Below, piece after piece: positions 1 through 6,944 of a stretch of DNA of 14,040 nt. Below the pieces are notes generated by a model. The model made no database searches. It saw only the letters and a list, made by a program, of their open reading frames with translations, and was not told the DNA's origin. How positions within the stretch are numbered: position 1 is the stretch's first letter; every line of letters begins with the position of its first letter. Source of the DNA: Candidatus Methanoplasma sp. (GTDB taxonomy: Archaea; Thermoplasmatota; Thermoplasmata; Methanomassiliicoccales; Methanomethylophilaceae); the NCBI GenBank assembly GCA_031288985.1, contig JAITQH010000071.1, forward strand, positions 1 through 14,040. The letters run 5' to 3'. Made by a program: the position numbers and the translations under genes.

Positions 1-917
1 CGGGAGAGGACTACATCGATGCGATCGTTCTGCGCGTCAATGCCGAAGCGATCCGCAACGCAGGCCTGACCGTATGTTTGGACTGTGCCAACGGCGCCGC
101 CTGCGCCACATCGCCGCCGCTCCTAAAGAAGCTGGGAGTGAGGGCGATAACGCTCAACAGCGACCCTCAGGGGGAGTTCCCGGGGCGCCTGAGCGAACCC
201 GTCGAGGAGAACTTGAAGGATCTGATAACGCTGACCAAGCGCTCCGGCGCGGATCTCGGCATTGCTCATGATGGGGACGCGGACAGATGCGTGTTCGTCA
301 CAGGGAAGGGCGGATTCGTCAGCGGGGACAAGAGCCTGGCGCTGATCGCCGGATACGTCCTGGATTCGGAAAAGGGGAAAGTGGTGACTCCCGTGAGCAC
401 CTCCTCTCTTGTCGAGGAGGTCGCGGCGTCGCATGGCGGCGAGACGGAGTATACGGCGGTCGGGTCGCCTGTGGTGGCCAGAAGGATGATGGAAGTGAAA
501 GCGGTTTTCGGCGGAGAGGAGAACGGCGGCCTGATCTTTCCAAAGATGCAGCACTGCCGCGACGGCGCGATGAGCATGGCCAAGATGTTGGAGTTCATTG
601 CCGCCGCAGGCCCGCTGGACAGAGCCGTCGCGGCGCTCCCATCCTATTACGTGGAGAAAAGGAAGATAGAATGCTCCGAAAAAGAGAAGGATAAGATAAC
701 CGAATACATCGAAAAGAACGCGCCCGCCGCCAAGATCGACAGGACCGACGGCCTGAAGTTCGTATTCGACGATGGATGGATCCTTGCCAGGCCGTCCGGC
801 ACGGAACAAATATTCAAGATATTCGCCGAGTCCAAGGATGCGTCCGCGGCCAAGGCAAGAGCGGACGAGTATGTGTCCCTGGCGCGTGCGGCATTGGAAG
901 AGATCCGCGGTCAGTGA
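1..917 (+). CDS. Phosphohexomutase (phosphoglucosamine/phosphomannomutase family), 5'-truncated
   Basis: This enzyme family moves a phosphate between C6 and C1 of a hexose or hexosamine, feeding nucleotide-sugar synthesis in the cytoplasm. The frame is open from base 3, so the real start and the active-site phosphoserine loop lie upstream of the window; about 304 residues are visible. Three family signatures are present in the correct order: the metal-binding DGDADR loop (270-287), the sugar-binding GEENGG loop (513-530; usually GEESGG or GEHSG) and the phosphate-binding RPSGTE loop of the C-terminal domain (789-806). RPSGTE is followed by QIFKIFAES, where many relatives have P at the first position. 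An internal TTG at 78 could be taken as a start, but the frame codes sensibly upstream of it (window residues 1-25), so the gene is read as truncated. Its stop overlaps the stop of the convergent agmatinase gene by 7 bases. GlmM and ManB activity cannot be told apart from this fragment. Confidence 0.9.
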   Translation, partial: GEDYIDAIVLRVNAEAIRNAGLTVCLDCANGAACATSPPLLKKLGVRAITLNSDPQGEFPGRLSEPVEENLKDLITLTKRSGADLGIAHDGDADRCVFVTGKGGFVSGDKSLALIAGYVLDSEKGKVVTPVSTSSLVEEVAASHGGETEYTAVGSPVVARRMMEVKAVFGGEENGGLIFPKMQHCRDGAMSMAKMLEFIAAAGPLDRAVAALPSYYVEKRKIECSEKEKDKITEYIEKNAPAAKIDRTDGLKFVFDDGWILARPSGTEQIFKIFAESKDASAAKARADEYVSLARAALEEIRGQ

Positions 918-1762
918 TGTTTGGAATATATCGACAGGGCCTCGTTGACCAACCTTGCCGCCAGCACGGACGTTATGCCCGAGGGGTCGGCCGGAGGGCA
1001 GACCTCGGTGATGTCGAATCCTGCGAGACGGCCTCCGACGGAGTTCAGGATCTTCTTCACATCCATGGGAGTGAGGCCGAACGGCTCCGGCGTGCCTGTG
1101 CCGGGCGCATACGCCGGGTCGATCCCGTCAATGTCCAAAGAAACGTACACCCTCTCTTTTTTGACGCTGTCCAGAGCTTTTTCGATCGCTTTTTCGATCC
1201 CTGTCTCAAAGATCTCGAATGACGTGATGTGAGGCACGACATCATCTCTTTCCAGCTCTTCTCGGGCCATGGAGCGCACGCCCAGAGCGAAAACGTTGTC
1301 GATGCCCAGATGCTCGGCGGCCCTCCTTGTGACGCAGGCGTGGCTGTACGGCGTTCCGAGGTATTCGTCGCGGGAGTCGAGATGGGCGTCGATCGTTATC
1401 AGGGCGATATCCCTGAAACATCTTACTATGGGGATGTTGACGGAGTGCTCCCCTCCGACGGCAACCGTGAACTTCCCGTCGCGCACGGCAGGGCCGAAGT
1501 TGAACGCAACGTCTTCAAACATCTCCTCCGGAAGGAAGCAGTCCCCGCAGTCCCCAAGGTCGTGGACGCGCAGCGAAGGGAGGCCGAGGCCGTGCTCGAA
1601 ATGGATCTCCTCGAAGTTGTATGACGCACGTCTTATGTGGGAGGGCGCCTCGCGGGCGCCCGACTTGAAACTGGACGTCCTGTCGTAGGATATTCCGCCG
1701 AACACGGCGTCGGCGTCGGAATAGTCCGACTCCGCGCCGGCATACGAAGTACCGTACGACAT
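911..1762 (-). CDS. speB: Agmatinase (ureohydrolase family)
   Basis: Agmatinase hydrolyses agmatine to putrescine and urea, the archaeal route to polyamines. The 283-residue protein has the whole ureohydrolase metal site: GGEHS (His106), DAHLD (Asp125, His127, Asp129) and SLDIDGIDP (Asp210, Asp212), which together bind a dinuclear Mn centre. It also has the N-terminal GISYDRTSSFKSG segment, SHACVTRRA (His141), GTGTPEP and the C-terminal EVCPPAD motif. GISYDRTSSF and the short length favour agmatinase over arginase or formiminoglutamase, although substrate choice is still family-level inference. The gene starts with ATG only 7 bases after the aIF5A stop and is very probably co-transcribed with it. 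The pairing makes sense because polyamines made from putrescine supply the hypusine side chain of aIF5A. Its 3' end overlaps the convergent phosphohexomutase gene by 7 bases. Confidence 0.93.
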   Translation of the reverse strand: MSYGTSYAGAESDYSDADAVFGGISYDRTSSFKSGAREAPSHIRRASYNFEEIHFEHGLGLPSLRVHDLGDCGDCFLPEEMFEDVAFNFGPAVRDGKFTVAVGGEHSVNIPIVRCFRDIALITIDAHLDSRDEYLGTPYSHACVTRRAAEHLGIDNVFALGVRSMAREELERDDVVPHITSFEIFETGIEKAIEKALDSVKKERVYVSLDIDGIDPAYAPGTGTPEPFGLTPMDVKKILNSVGGRLAGFDITEVCPPADPSGITSVLAARLVNEALSIYSKHH

Positions 1763-1769
1763 GCCGTGC

Positions 1770-2147
1770 TCACATCAGCTTGTTCTTTCCCATGGCCACG
1801 AGATACATGATCTCTCCGCCCTCTACGATGGCGCTCTCGTGGTCGCTGTTGATGGCCATCGAGAAGGTCTCGAACGTCTCAAGATCCATTATCTGGACCT
1901 CTTCGCCCTGTATCGAGAGAACCTGTCCCTTCCTTTTGTCGATCTGAGGAACCTGCACCTTCGTGCTCACGGGTGCGTTTATGGATTTTTTCGAACCGGT
2001 GAAGATATCGACGGCGTCTATGTTCGCCTTTGCCGATCCGTGCTTTCCGGGTTTGGACGTGCTTATTGCTATAATCTTGCAGGGGGACTCGTCGACGTTG
2101 ACGTACCTTCCGACCTTAAGCTCCCTGATCTCTTTCATCTCCCACAT
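1770..2147 (-). CDS. Translation initiation factor aIF5A (hypusinated elongation/initiation factor)
   Basis: This is archaeal IF5A, a ribosome-binding factor that eases peptide bond formation at difficult sequences and requires a spermidine-derived modification. The 125-residue protein has the N-terminal SH3-like domain with the hypusination loop STSKPGKHGSAKA (about residues 29-41). Lys35 in PGKHG is the expected modified residue. A C-terminal OB-fold follows, starting near VQVPQIDKRKGQVLSI. The ATG at 2147 is preferred because an AAGGTGA ribosome-binding site lies 6 bases upstream of it. A second in-frame ATG three codons on (M4, preceded by GGGAG) is possible. The downstream agmatinase gene begins 7 bases after the stop. 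The gene does not directly adjoin nop5; 118 bases with a TATA-like element separate them. Confidence 0.96.
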   Translation of the reverse strand: MWEMKEIRELKVGRYVNVDESPCKIIAISTSKPGKHGSAKANIDAVDIFTGSKKSINAPVSTKVQVPQIDKRKGQVLSIQGEEVQIMDLETFETFSMAINSDHESAIVEGGEIMYLVAMGKNKLM

Positions 2148-2243
2148 TGATATTCACCTTCAATTGAACGGCGGACGGCCGCCCGGCGCGATGCCGGATC
2201 GACGGTTCTCCGCCATGCTATGTCAAGTCCCTATTGGTCACAC

Positions 2244-2260
2244 GCTTAAATATATTATCA
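2244..2260 (-). promoter_or_regulatory. Probable TATA box for the aIF5A-agmatinase unit
   Basis: Read on the minus strand, this stretch is GATAATATATTTAAG, the most AT-rich part of the 118-base gap between nop5 and aIF5A. It lies directly downstream of the nop5 stop (2266). A start about 25 bases downstream of the element would be near 2226 and give a leader of about 80 bases. No plus-strand gene follows, so the minus-strand reading is preferred. Location and composition are seen; function is inferred. Confidence 0.45.
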
Positions 2261-2265
2261 CAGGG

Positions 2266-3348
2266 TCAACGTCTGGGTCTGCCCCCGGGTTTTCCTCCCT
2301 GCCTCTTGGGCTTCTGCGGTCTGACAGGGGGTTCCGGGTATCTGCGCTTTATGTCCTGCACCCTTGATTCGAACTCGGCCTTCAGTGCGTCGCCCATGAA
2401 CTCTCCGCCGAACGCATCCAGCTTGGCGGCGATGAGCGCTTTGCCGGCCAGCGCTCTGGATATGTTGCCTCTCTGCCAGTATGGGGCGCGGTGGATCTCG
2501 GGATGCTGATATATCACGCCGTGCTTCGGAGGCTTCTTTCCGGATCTGAGATGTCTGAACATCGCCTTCTCCGCGCCGAGCAGCTGGACAGTGGACGACG
2601 GAAGGGAGGCAAGTCTGTCAAGGCCGCCCGCCAGCGATATGAGCCTGGCCGAGAGGGGGCCGTCCAGCAAAGCGCACATGTTGGGGCATGCGGCGGCCAC
2701 TATGACCGAGATGTACTCCTCGGTCCTCTCGCGCTCGTCGTAGACGATGCAAAGCGTGTCGGCGAGGCGGGACGCCGCCTTCAGATCCTCTCCGTCGAAC
2801 TCGGAACCCATGGATTCCAACTCGACCCCCAGTTCTTCGAGGATGCCGCCGCGTTCACCGTGTTTTGCCACCAGATCCGCGTATCTCCTGTCCTTTGCAA
2901 GGTCGGCCAGCTCCGGGAAGTGCATCCCATACCATTCGTGCAGCCTCTCGTTGAGGAGATTGGCGGTCTCTATGAGATCGTCGAGGCCCCTGATCGCCTG
3001 CACCAGGTTCTTGTCCCGGGATATCGGTTCCGAGGTCCTCAGTCTGCCCAGGCAAAGCATGACCTCATGCATCGCATCTCCCGAAAAGCCGAACTTCTCG
3101 GGGGTGATGAAGGACGAGTCGAAGAGGGCGGGCCTCCCAAGCTCCGACTGCCTCCGGTCGGACACGGTGATCTTTTCCGCCTTGGAGGCCAGCTCCCGTT
3201 CCTCGGGAATGATCCCTCCCCTTTGGATCTCGGCGAGCTTTGCGGCCGTTTCGGCGGGATCCTGAGGCATGAGCCGTTTGTCAAGGATCCTTCCCGTCCT
3301 GTCGTCGACAAGGAACACTCCGAACCACTTGGTGACCAATATCGGCAT
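2266..3348 (-). CDS. nop5: Archaeal Nop5 (Nop56/58), C/D box sRNP core protein
   Basis: Nop5 is the scaffold of the archaeal box C/D ribonucleoprotein. It bridges L7Ae-bound guide RNA and the methyltransferase fibrillarin, which 2'-O-methylates rRNA and tRNA. The start is placed at ATG 3348 (MPILVTKWFGVFLVDD...) rather than further upstream, since upstream codons overlap the aldolase gene and have no family character. A GTGATC ribosome-binding sequence sits just before this ATG, 4 bases after the aldolase stop. The 360-residue protein has the N-terminal fibrillarin-binding region, a central coiled-coil-like helical stretch (about residues 130-230), and the NOP domain around GPLSARLISLAGGLDRLASL, AEKAMFRHL, PKHGVIYQHP and RGNISRALAGK. 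It ends in a short basic tail rich in K, R and P. Fibrillarin is commonly next door in archaea but is absent here on both sides. Confidence 0.93.
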   Translation of the reverse strand: MPILVTKWFGVFLVDDRTGRILDKRLMPQDPAETAAKLAEIQRGGIIPEERELASKAEKITVSDRRQSELGRPALFDSSFITPEKFGFSGDAMHEVMLCLGRLRTSEPISRDKNLVQAIRGLDDLIETANLLNERLHEWYGMHFPELADLAKDRRYADLVAKHGERGGILEELGVELESMGSEFDGEDLKAASRLADTLCIVYDERERTEEYISVIVAAACPNMCALLDGPLSARLISLAGGLDRLASLPSSTVQLLGAEKAMFRHLRSGKKPPKHGVIYQHPEIHRAPYWQRGNISRALAGKALIAAKLDAFGGEFMGDALKAEFESRVQDIKRRYPEPPVRPQKPKRQGGKPGGRPRR

Positions 3349-3352
3349 GGGA

Positions 3353-3958
3353 TCACATCTTCCTGAGTTTGGCGATCTCTTTCGCAGGCAGGTCTTCCGC
3401 GTCGCCGACCAGGAATTGCAGCTTCGCCTGGAACTCAAGCTCCTCCATGCGGTTGAACGCCTCTTCGAGATCCCTGCCCTGCGTTATTGCGCCATGCCTC
3501 TCAAGGAGCATGGCGCGGGAGCCGGAATTGGATCTGACGGCCTCGACGAGTTCTTTCGAACCGGGCGTGAAGTATCCGATCAGGGGGGCGTCCCCCAGCA
3601 GTATGACCCCTTCGGGAGTGAGGCCGCACCTTATGCTCCGTCCGGAGACGGCAAGGGCGACGCAGTGAAGGGGGTGGCAGTGGACCACCGCCCCGACATC
3701 GGGGTTGGCGGCATAGAGAGCAAGGTGGAACTTGTGTTCGATGGACGGTTTTCCATCGGAAACGGCCCTTCCTTTGGAATTGATGAGGACCATGTCCTCA
3801 GGATTCAGGAGGCCCTTGTTCCTGCCGCTCGGCGTGATCAGAAACCGATCCTCTCCGAGCCTCACGCTCATGTTGCCGCCGGCGGAGACGGTGAGGTTTC
3901 GATCGTACAGCATCTTGCAGGTCTCGGTCAGTTTCCTGCGGGCAAGCAGTTCGTTCAT
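3353..3958 (-). CDS. Class II aldolase (fuculose-1-phosphate aldolase-like; probable 5-methylthio/5-deoxyribulose-1-phosphate aldolase)
   Basis: Class II aldolase/adducin family enzymes use Zn2+ to cleave ketose-1-phosphates to dihydroxyacetone phosphate and an aldehyde. The 201-residue protein has the expected metal ligands, His93 and His95 in VVHCHPLH and His155 in LERHGAI. The likely catalytic Glu74 is in SIEHKFHLALY, and the phosphate-binding SAGGNMSVR and ITPSG segments lie near residues 25-45. The start ATG (3956-3958) overlaps the mtnA stop in an ATGA junction, so the two are translationally coupled. Because MtnA makes 5-methylthioribulose-1-phosphate, the coupled aldolase probably cleaves that compound, its 5-deoxy analogue, or both (the DHAP shunt). 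L-fuculose-1-phosphate aldolase is the general family name and cannot be excluded from sequence alone. An open frame continues upstream of 3958 but is only an antisense or off-frame shadow of mtnA. Confidence 0.88.
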   Translation of the reverse strand: MNELLARRKLTETCKMLYDRNLTVSAGGNMSVRLGEDRFLITPSGRNKGLLNPEDMVLINSKGRAVSDGKPSIEHKFHLALYAANPDVGAVVHCHPLHCVALAVSGRSIRCGLTPEGVILLGDAPLIGYFTPGSKELVEAVRSNSGSRAMLLERHGAITQGRDLEEAFNRMEELEFQAKLQFLVGDAEDLPAKEIAKLRKM

Positions 3959-4959
3959 GATGCGATCCCCCTGATGCCGTCGGGGGGCAGGATCCCTTTT
4001 TCGGTGATGAATCCCGTCACCAGCTCCGCCGGCGTGACGTCGAACGCCGGATTGAGCGCGCGGGAGCCTTCGGGGGCGATGAGTCTGCCGAAGATCTCGG
4101 TGACCTCGGTCTCCGCCCTCTCCTCTATGACGATGCTTTCTCCGTCCGCAGTATTGAAATCGAAAGTGGATATCGGCGCCGCGACATAGAACGGTATCCC
4201 GAAACGCTTTGCGGCGACGGCCTTGTCCAAAGTGCCTATCTTGTTTGCGAAATCGCCGTTGGCGGCGATGCGGTCCGCGCCTACGATTATCATATCCACG
4301 CCTTTGGACATGTAGTGCGCCGAGGCGCCGTCGGGGATAACCGCGTGGTCTATCCCTTCCTGACCCAGCTCCCATGCGGTGAGCTGCATCCCCTGAAGGC
4401 GGGGGCGCGTCTCCGACACATAAACGAAGAATCTCCTTCCGTCGGTAAAGGCCTTTCTCATAGGCGCCAGCGCGGTGCCGACATCCACTGTGGCAAGGGC
4501 CCCTGCATTGCAATGGGTCATGATCTTCATGCCGTCTTTTATGAGGGGGCCGCCGAACTCCCCGATGCGCGTGCATTTGTCCACCGTCATGTCGGCGTAG
4601 CCGTCGGCGGCGGCAATGGGATCCGCCCCTTTTCTGAGTTCGGACAGCATATATTCCACTGCGTAGAACAGATCGTTGGCCGTGGGCCGTGCGGCCCTGA
4701 TGCGTTCTGCCGCCTCGTTCGGGTCATCGCCCGCCAGGGCCGCCAGGCACATGGCGTACGCGGCGGAGGCGCCGATGGACGGCGCGCCGCGCGTGGTCAT
4801 GTTCTGTATCGCCTCGGCAACGTCCGCATATTTTGAAAAGCCGACGACCGTTATCTTTCCGGGGAGATCCCTCTGGTCGATCATCCTGACCTCGCCGTCC
4901 TCGAACCAAACCGCCCGCATGTCCCCGCAATAACCGTCAGTTCTGATCTTCAATGCCAT
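3955..4959 (-). CDS. mtnA: S-methyl-5-thioribose-1-phosphate isomerase
   Basis: MtnA converts 5-methylthioribose-1-phosphate to 5-methylthioribulose-1-phosphate in methionine salvage, and can also act on the 5-deoxyribose analogue. The 334-residue protein belongs to the aIF2B/MtnA superfamily. It shows the phosphate-binding TRGAPSIG (about 56-63), the catalytic cysteine in THCNAGALAT (Cys150), SETRPRLQGMQLTAWEL (about 182-198), the catalytic aspartate in GADRIAANGDFANKIGT (Asp229) and NPAFDVTP near the C terminus. These residues separate it from eIF2B subunits. Ribose-1,5-bisphosphate isomerase is a near relative, but the MTRGAPSIG and THCNAGALAT pattern and the aldolase partner favour MtnA. 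ATG 4959 is chosen; a TATA box about 30 bases upstream implies an almost leaderless transcript. The gene heads a compact unit of mtnA, aldolase and nop5. Confidence 0.93.
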   Translation of the reverse strand: MALKIRTDGYCGDMRAVWFEDGEVRMIDQRDLPGKITVVGFSKYADVAEAIQNMTTRGAPSIGASAAYAMCLAALAGDDPNEAAERIRAARPTANDLFYAVEYMLSELRKGADPIAAADGYADMTVDKCTRIGEFGGPLIKDGMKIMTHCNAGALATVDVGTALAPMRKAFTDGRRFFVYVSETRPRLQGMQLTAWELGQEGIDHAVIPDGASAHYMSKGVDMIIVGADRIAANGDFANKIGTLDKAVAAKRFGIPFYVAAPISTFDFNTADGESIVIEERAETEVTEIFGRLIAPEGSRALNPAFDVTPAELVTGFITEKGILPPDGIRGIAS

Positions 4960-4982
4960 TCCTTCCGCCGATGCAAGAGATT

Positions 4983-4994
4983 ATGATTATAAGG
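4983..4994 (-). promoter_or_regulatory. TATA box for the mtnA-aldolase-nop5 unit
   Basis: The minus strand reads CCTTATAATCAT, an archaeal TATA-like element centred about 30 bases upstream of the mtnA ATG at 4959. It lies within the 78-base gap after the riboflavin reductase gene. With a start site about 25 bases downstream, the transcript would begin within a few bases of the ATG, fitting leaderless initiation. Confidence 0.6.
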
Positions 4995-5037
4995 CATTAG
5001 CGGAACCGTGCGATAAGATCCCCGAAGCCCCGATCCT

Positions 5038-5676
5038 TCAGGGCCGCGGTCTTTCGGGTTCGAATGTCAGGAGCACCCCGTTGCCGAGCACCTCGCTTCC
5101 CTTGAGTGCAAGCCTGACGCCCGTCCCTCCGATCCATCCGTCTCCGTCCGCAGGAGTGGGGGAGTCCCGTCCGCCGATCACAAGTCCGCCGACGAACACG
5201 GAATAGCGGTCCACCAGCCCCGCCCTGAAGAACGAGGATATGGTCTCCCCGCCGCCTTCCACCAAGATGCTCTCGATGCCTATGTCCTCCGCCAACTGCT
5301 CAAGAACTCCGTTCAGATCGATCGCGTCTCCCGAGCGGACGATCTCCTCGCAGTCCCATTCCCGGGTGCATCCTCCGCGCGTGACCATCACCGTGGGGGC
5401 CAGGCCGTCCAGCACGCGGGCCGAATCCGGAGTTCTGCCGTCGGGATCCAGGACTATGCGTATGGGGTTCGTGTCGTAGTCCAATCCCTTCACGGTAAGA
5501 TGCGGGTCGTCGGAGACGACCGTGCCGACCCCTACAAGTATGGCGTCGTATCGGCTCCGCAGCTCTCTGACCCGGAGCATGTCCTCTTCAGTGGAGATCT
5601 TCACCTGCTTCCTGTCCGTCCCGGCGATCTTCCCGTCGGCGGACATGGCGCAGTTAACATGGATGAAAGGCCTCAT
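5038..5676 (-). CDS. 2,5-diamino-6-(ribosylamino)-4(3H)-pyrimidinone 5'-phosphate reductase (archaeal RibD C-domain/RIB7 type)
   Basis: This stand-alone reductase uses NAD(P)H to reduce the ribose side chain of the riboflavin-pathway pyrimidine intermediate. In archaea and fungi reduction comes before deamination. The 212-residue protein starts MRPFIHVNCAMSADGKIA, typical of the family, and has GVGTVVSDDPHLT (about 49-61) for nucleotide and substrate contact, NPIRIVLDPDGRTP, and the cofactor loop ILVEGGGETISSFF (137-150) followed by GLVD. There is no deaminase domain, so it is the archaeal single-domain form. ATG 5674-5676 overlaps the rtcA stop (5673-5675) as an ATGA junction. This indicates co-transcription with the RNA cyclase gene, an otherwise unrelated function. 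Confidence 0.92.
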   Translation of the reverse strand: MRPFIHVNCAMSADGKIAGTDRKQVKISTEEDMLRVRELRSRYDAILVGVGTVVSDDPHLTVKGLDYDTNPIRIVLDPDGRTPDSARVLDGLAPTVMVTRGGCTREWDCEEIVRSGDAIDLNGVLEQLAEDIGIESILVEGGGETISSFFRAGLVDRYSVFVGGLVIGGRDSPTPADGDGWIGGTGVRLALKGSEVLGNGVLLTFEPERPRP

Positions 5677-6704
5677 GCGATCCCTCCCGGCGACACGGTG
5701 AAATGATACCCGTCCTCTCTCCGTTCAACGCCGAATCTCACATCCAAGAAGGATTCCAGCGTGTCCATTTGGCTGAGAAGGTGCTTGCTGATCCTGGAGA
5801 CCACGAAACAGCTCTTTCCCTTCGCCATTGCCATGTACGGCAGGATCTGATCGGCGGTGTGCACGTCTATCGTGGCCCCGCTGTGCATCTCCTGCAGAAG
5901 GTCGTTGGCCACGTCCCTTCCCGACTGCTCGGCGGAGTGCCCCCTGACGGTCAGGGTGTTGCTGGACAGATATCCGTTCTCGTACTCCGCGGCCAGGACC
6001 ATTCCGGCCCCGCGGGAGTCGCCGACGCACTCAAGCACCGTCAGATCGAGGTCATAGCCGCCGCCGAGCGTCGCGGTGCATGCGGAGATCATTTCCCTCT
6101 CTATCCTGTCGGGCAGATGCTGAACGAAGCATCTTCCGTGGATCTTCTTCAGGCGCCCGAGATCGGTGAGCCTCAAAGGACTTATGTCCCCGACAGGCTC
6201 CAGCGAGGCCATCGCGTGCCCTCCGCCTATGGGATAGAACCCCCTTTCCAAGATCCTGACGCTTGCTTTTATTCCCATTCTCCTCATGAGCGGGAACAGG
6301 ACCATCTCGTACGAATCGAGCGGAGGGGCCCACATGACGTTCGTCCCTCCGGTTATGTCCAGCGTGAGGCGGTTCCTGTGGTTCCGGGCGGCAAGAAGGG
6401 CCGCCTGCAGGACCAGGCTGATGCTCCCGGCGGTCCCGACGTCCAACCGAATCTTGTCCTTCTGCACGTTCCCCGGATGTATGACGAGTTCGCTGGATCC
6501 CGGGACGTTGCCTTCGACGGTCGATCCCGTCATCTCGGCGACCGCCATTATTGCGATGGTGTGCTGACGGGACAGGCCGTTGGTCGGGCGATTCTCCCGA
6601 ATGCGGGTGAGCCTCGTGGGCGTTCCCGTTATCGCAGACAGCGCAACGGAAGTGCGGACCATCTGCCCCCCGCCTTCTCCTCTTGAACTGTCGATTTCCA
6701 ACAT
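5673..6704 (-). CDS. rtcA: RNA 3'-terminal phosphate cyclase
   Basis: RtcA uses ATP to convert a 3'-phosphate RNA end into a 2',3'-cyclic phosphate through an enzyme-AMP intermediate. The 343-residue protein begins MLEIDSSRGEGGGQMVRTSVALS, the family's N-terminal signature. It continues with RENRPTNGLSRQH, then GGTNVMWAPPLDSY and FYPIGGGHA. Near the C terminus VHTADQILPYMAMA (His282) holds the histidine expected to carry AMP. RGEGGGQ and the AMP-accepting histidine favour the true cyclase over the nucleolar Rcl1 class, which lacks that histidine. The frame stays open further upstream but runs through a tRNA gene, so ATG 6704 is the realistic start. No clear ribosome-binding site precedes it, and a TATA-like element about 30 bases upstream suggests a nearly leaderless mRNA. 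The stop overlaps the next gene by 4 bases. Confidence 0.93.
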   Translation of the reverse strand: MLEIDSSRGEGGGQMVRTSVALSAITGTPTRLTRIRENRPTNGLSRQHTIAIMAVAEMTGSTVEGNVPGSSELVIHPGNVQKDKIRLDVGTAGSISLVLQAALLAARNHRNRLTLDITGGTNVMWAPPLDSYEMVLFPLMRRMGIKASVRILERGFYPIGGGHAMASLEPVGDISPLRLTDLGRLKKIHGRCFVQHLPDRIEREMISACTATLGGGYDLDLTVLECVGDSRGAGMVLAAEYENGYLSSNTLTVRGHSAEQSGRDVANDLLQEMHSGATIDVHTADQILPYMAMAKGKSCFVVSRISKHLLSQMDTLESFLDVRFGVERREDGYHFTVSPGGIA

Positions 6705-6726
6705 GATGAACGGTATGCCATCGCCA

Positions 6727-6742
6727 ATATACAATAAATAAC
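6727..6742 (-). promoter_or_regulatory. TATA-like element upstream of rtcA
   Basis: The minus strand reads GTTATTTATTGTATAT here, an AT-rich island between the tRNA-Gly 3' end (6773) and the rtcA ATG (6704). Its centre lies about 31 bases from the ATG, the spacing expected for leaderless archaeal transcription. It is also possible that rtcA is read through from the tRNA-Gly promoter. Confidence 0.45.
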
Positions 6743-6772
6743 TTCTAATCGCGGACGGCCGGAACAGTGAGG

Positions 6773-6844
6773 TGCGATTGCCGGGAATCGAACCCGGGTC
6801 AGAGGCTTGGGAAGCCACCGTCTTAACCGCTGGACTACAATCGC
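6773..6844 (-). tRNA. tRNA-Gly (anticodon CCC)
   Basis: On the minus strand the acceptor arms GCGATTG and CAATCGC pair perfectly. The T arm is CCGGG-TTCGATT-CCCGG. The anticodon loop TTCCCAA places CCC at positions 34-36, reading GGG glycine codons. The discriminator base is A (6773); a complete CCA is not encoded (CCT follows the discriminator region). The anticodon stem GTGGC/GCCTC has one T-T mismatch at 28-42, which is noticeable but does not destroy the fold. The gene is divergent from tRNA-Val. Confidence 0.93.
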
Positions 6845-6869
6845 TTTGAATCCCGATGGACATGTAATA

Positions 6870-6881
6870 GTTATATTTTAT
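6870..6881 (-). promoter_or_regulatory. TATA box for tRNA-Gly
   Basis: The minus strand reads ATAAAATATAAC, a strong archaeal TATA box about 30 bases upstream of the mature tRNA-Gly 5' end (6844). Confidence 0.7.
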
Positions 6882-6910
6882 CTGCCGGCGGCCGGCGGCC
6901 CCACCGCCAT

Positions 6911-6922
6911 ATGTTTTATACT
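6911..6922 (+). promoter_or_regulatory. TATA box for tRNA-Val(TAC)
   Basis: ATGTTTTATACT lies about 27 bases upstream of the tRNA-Val 5' end (6945), the usual spacing for an archaeal tRNA promoter. With the minus-strand TATA at 6870-6881 it makes a divergent tRNA promoter region of about 100 bases. A GC-rich, repetitive GCCGGCGGCCGGCGGC stretch lies between the two elements. Confidence 0.65.
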
Positions 6923-6944
6923 CGCTCATTTATCGGATTGCAAC

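Noticed and set aside
2491..3366. Plus-strand 291-residue frame
   Set aside because: It is the antisense shadow of nop5, whose NOP domain is clear on the minus strand; GC-rich DNA gives many such frames.
3959..4576. Upstream extension of the aldolase frame on the minus strand
   Set aside because: The added residues are arginine/histidine-rich shadow of mtnA in another frame; the family start MNELLARRKL fits at 3958.
3955..4959. aIF2B subunit or ribose-1,5-bisphosphate isomerase for the mtnA gene
   Set aside because: Catalytic Cys150 and Asp229 in MtnA-type contexts and coupling to a sugar-phosphate aldolase fit MtnA better.
5703..6686. Plus-strand 327-residue frame
   Set aside because: It is antisense to rtcA, which has unambiguous family motifs; the plus-strand product has no family character.
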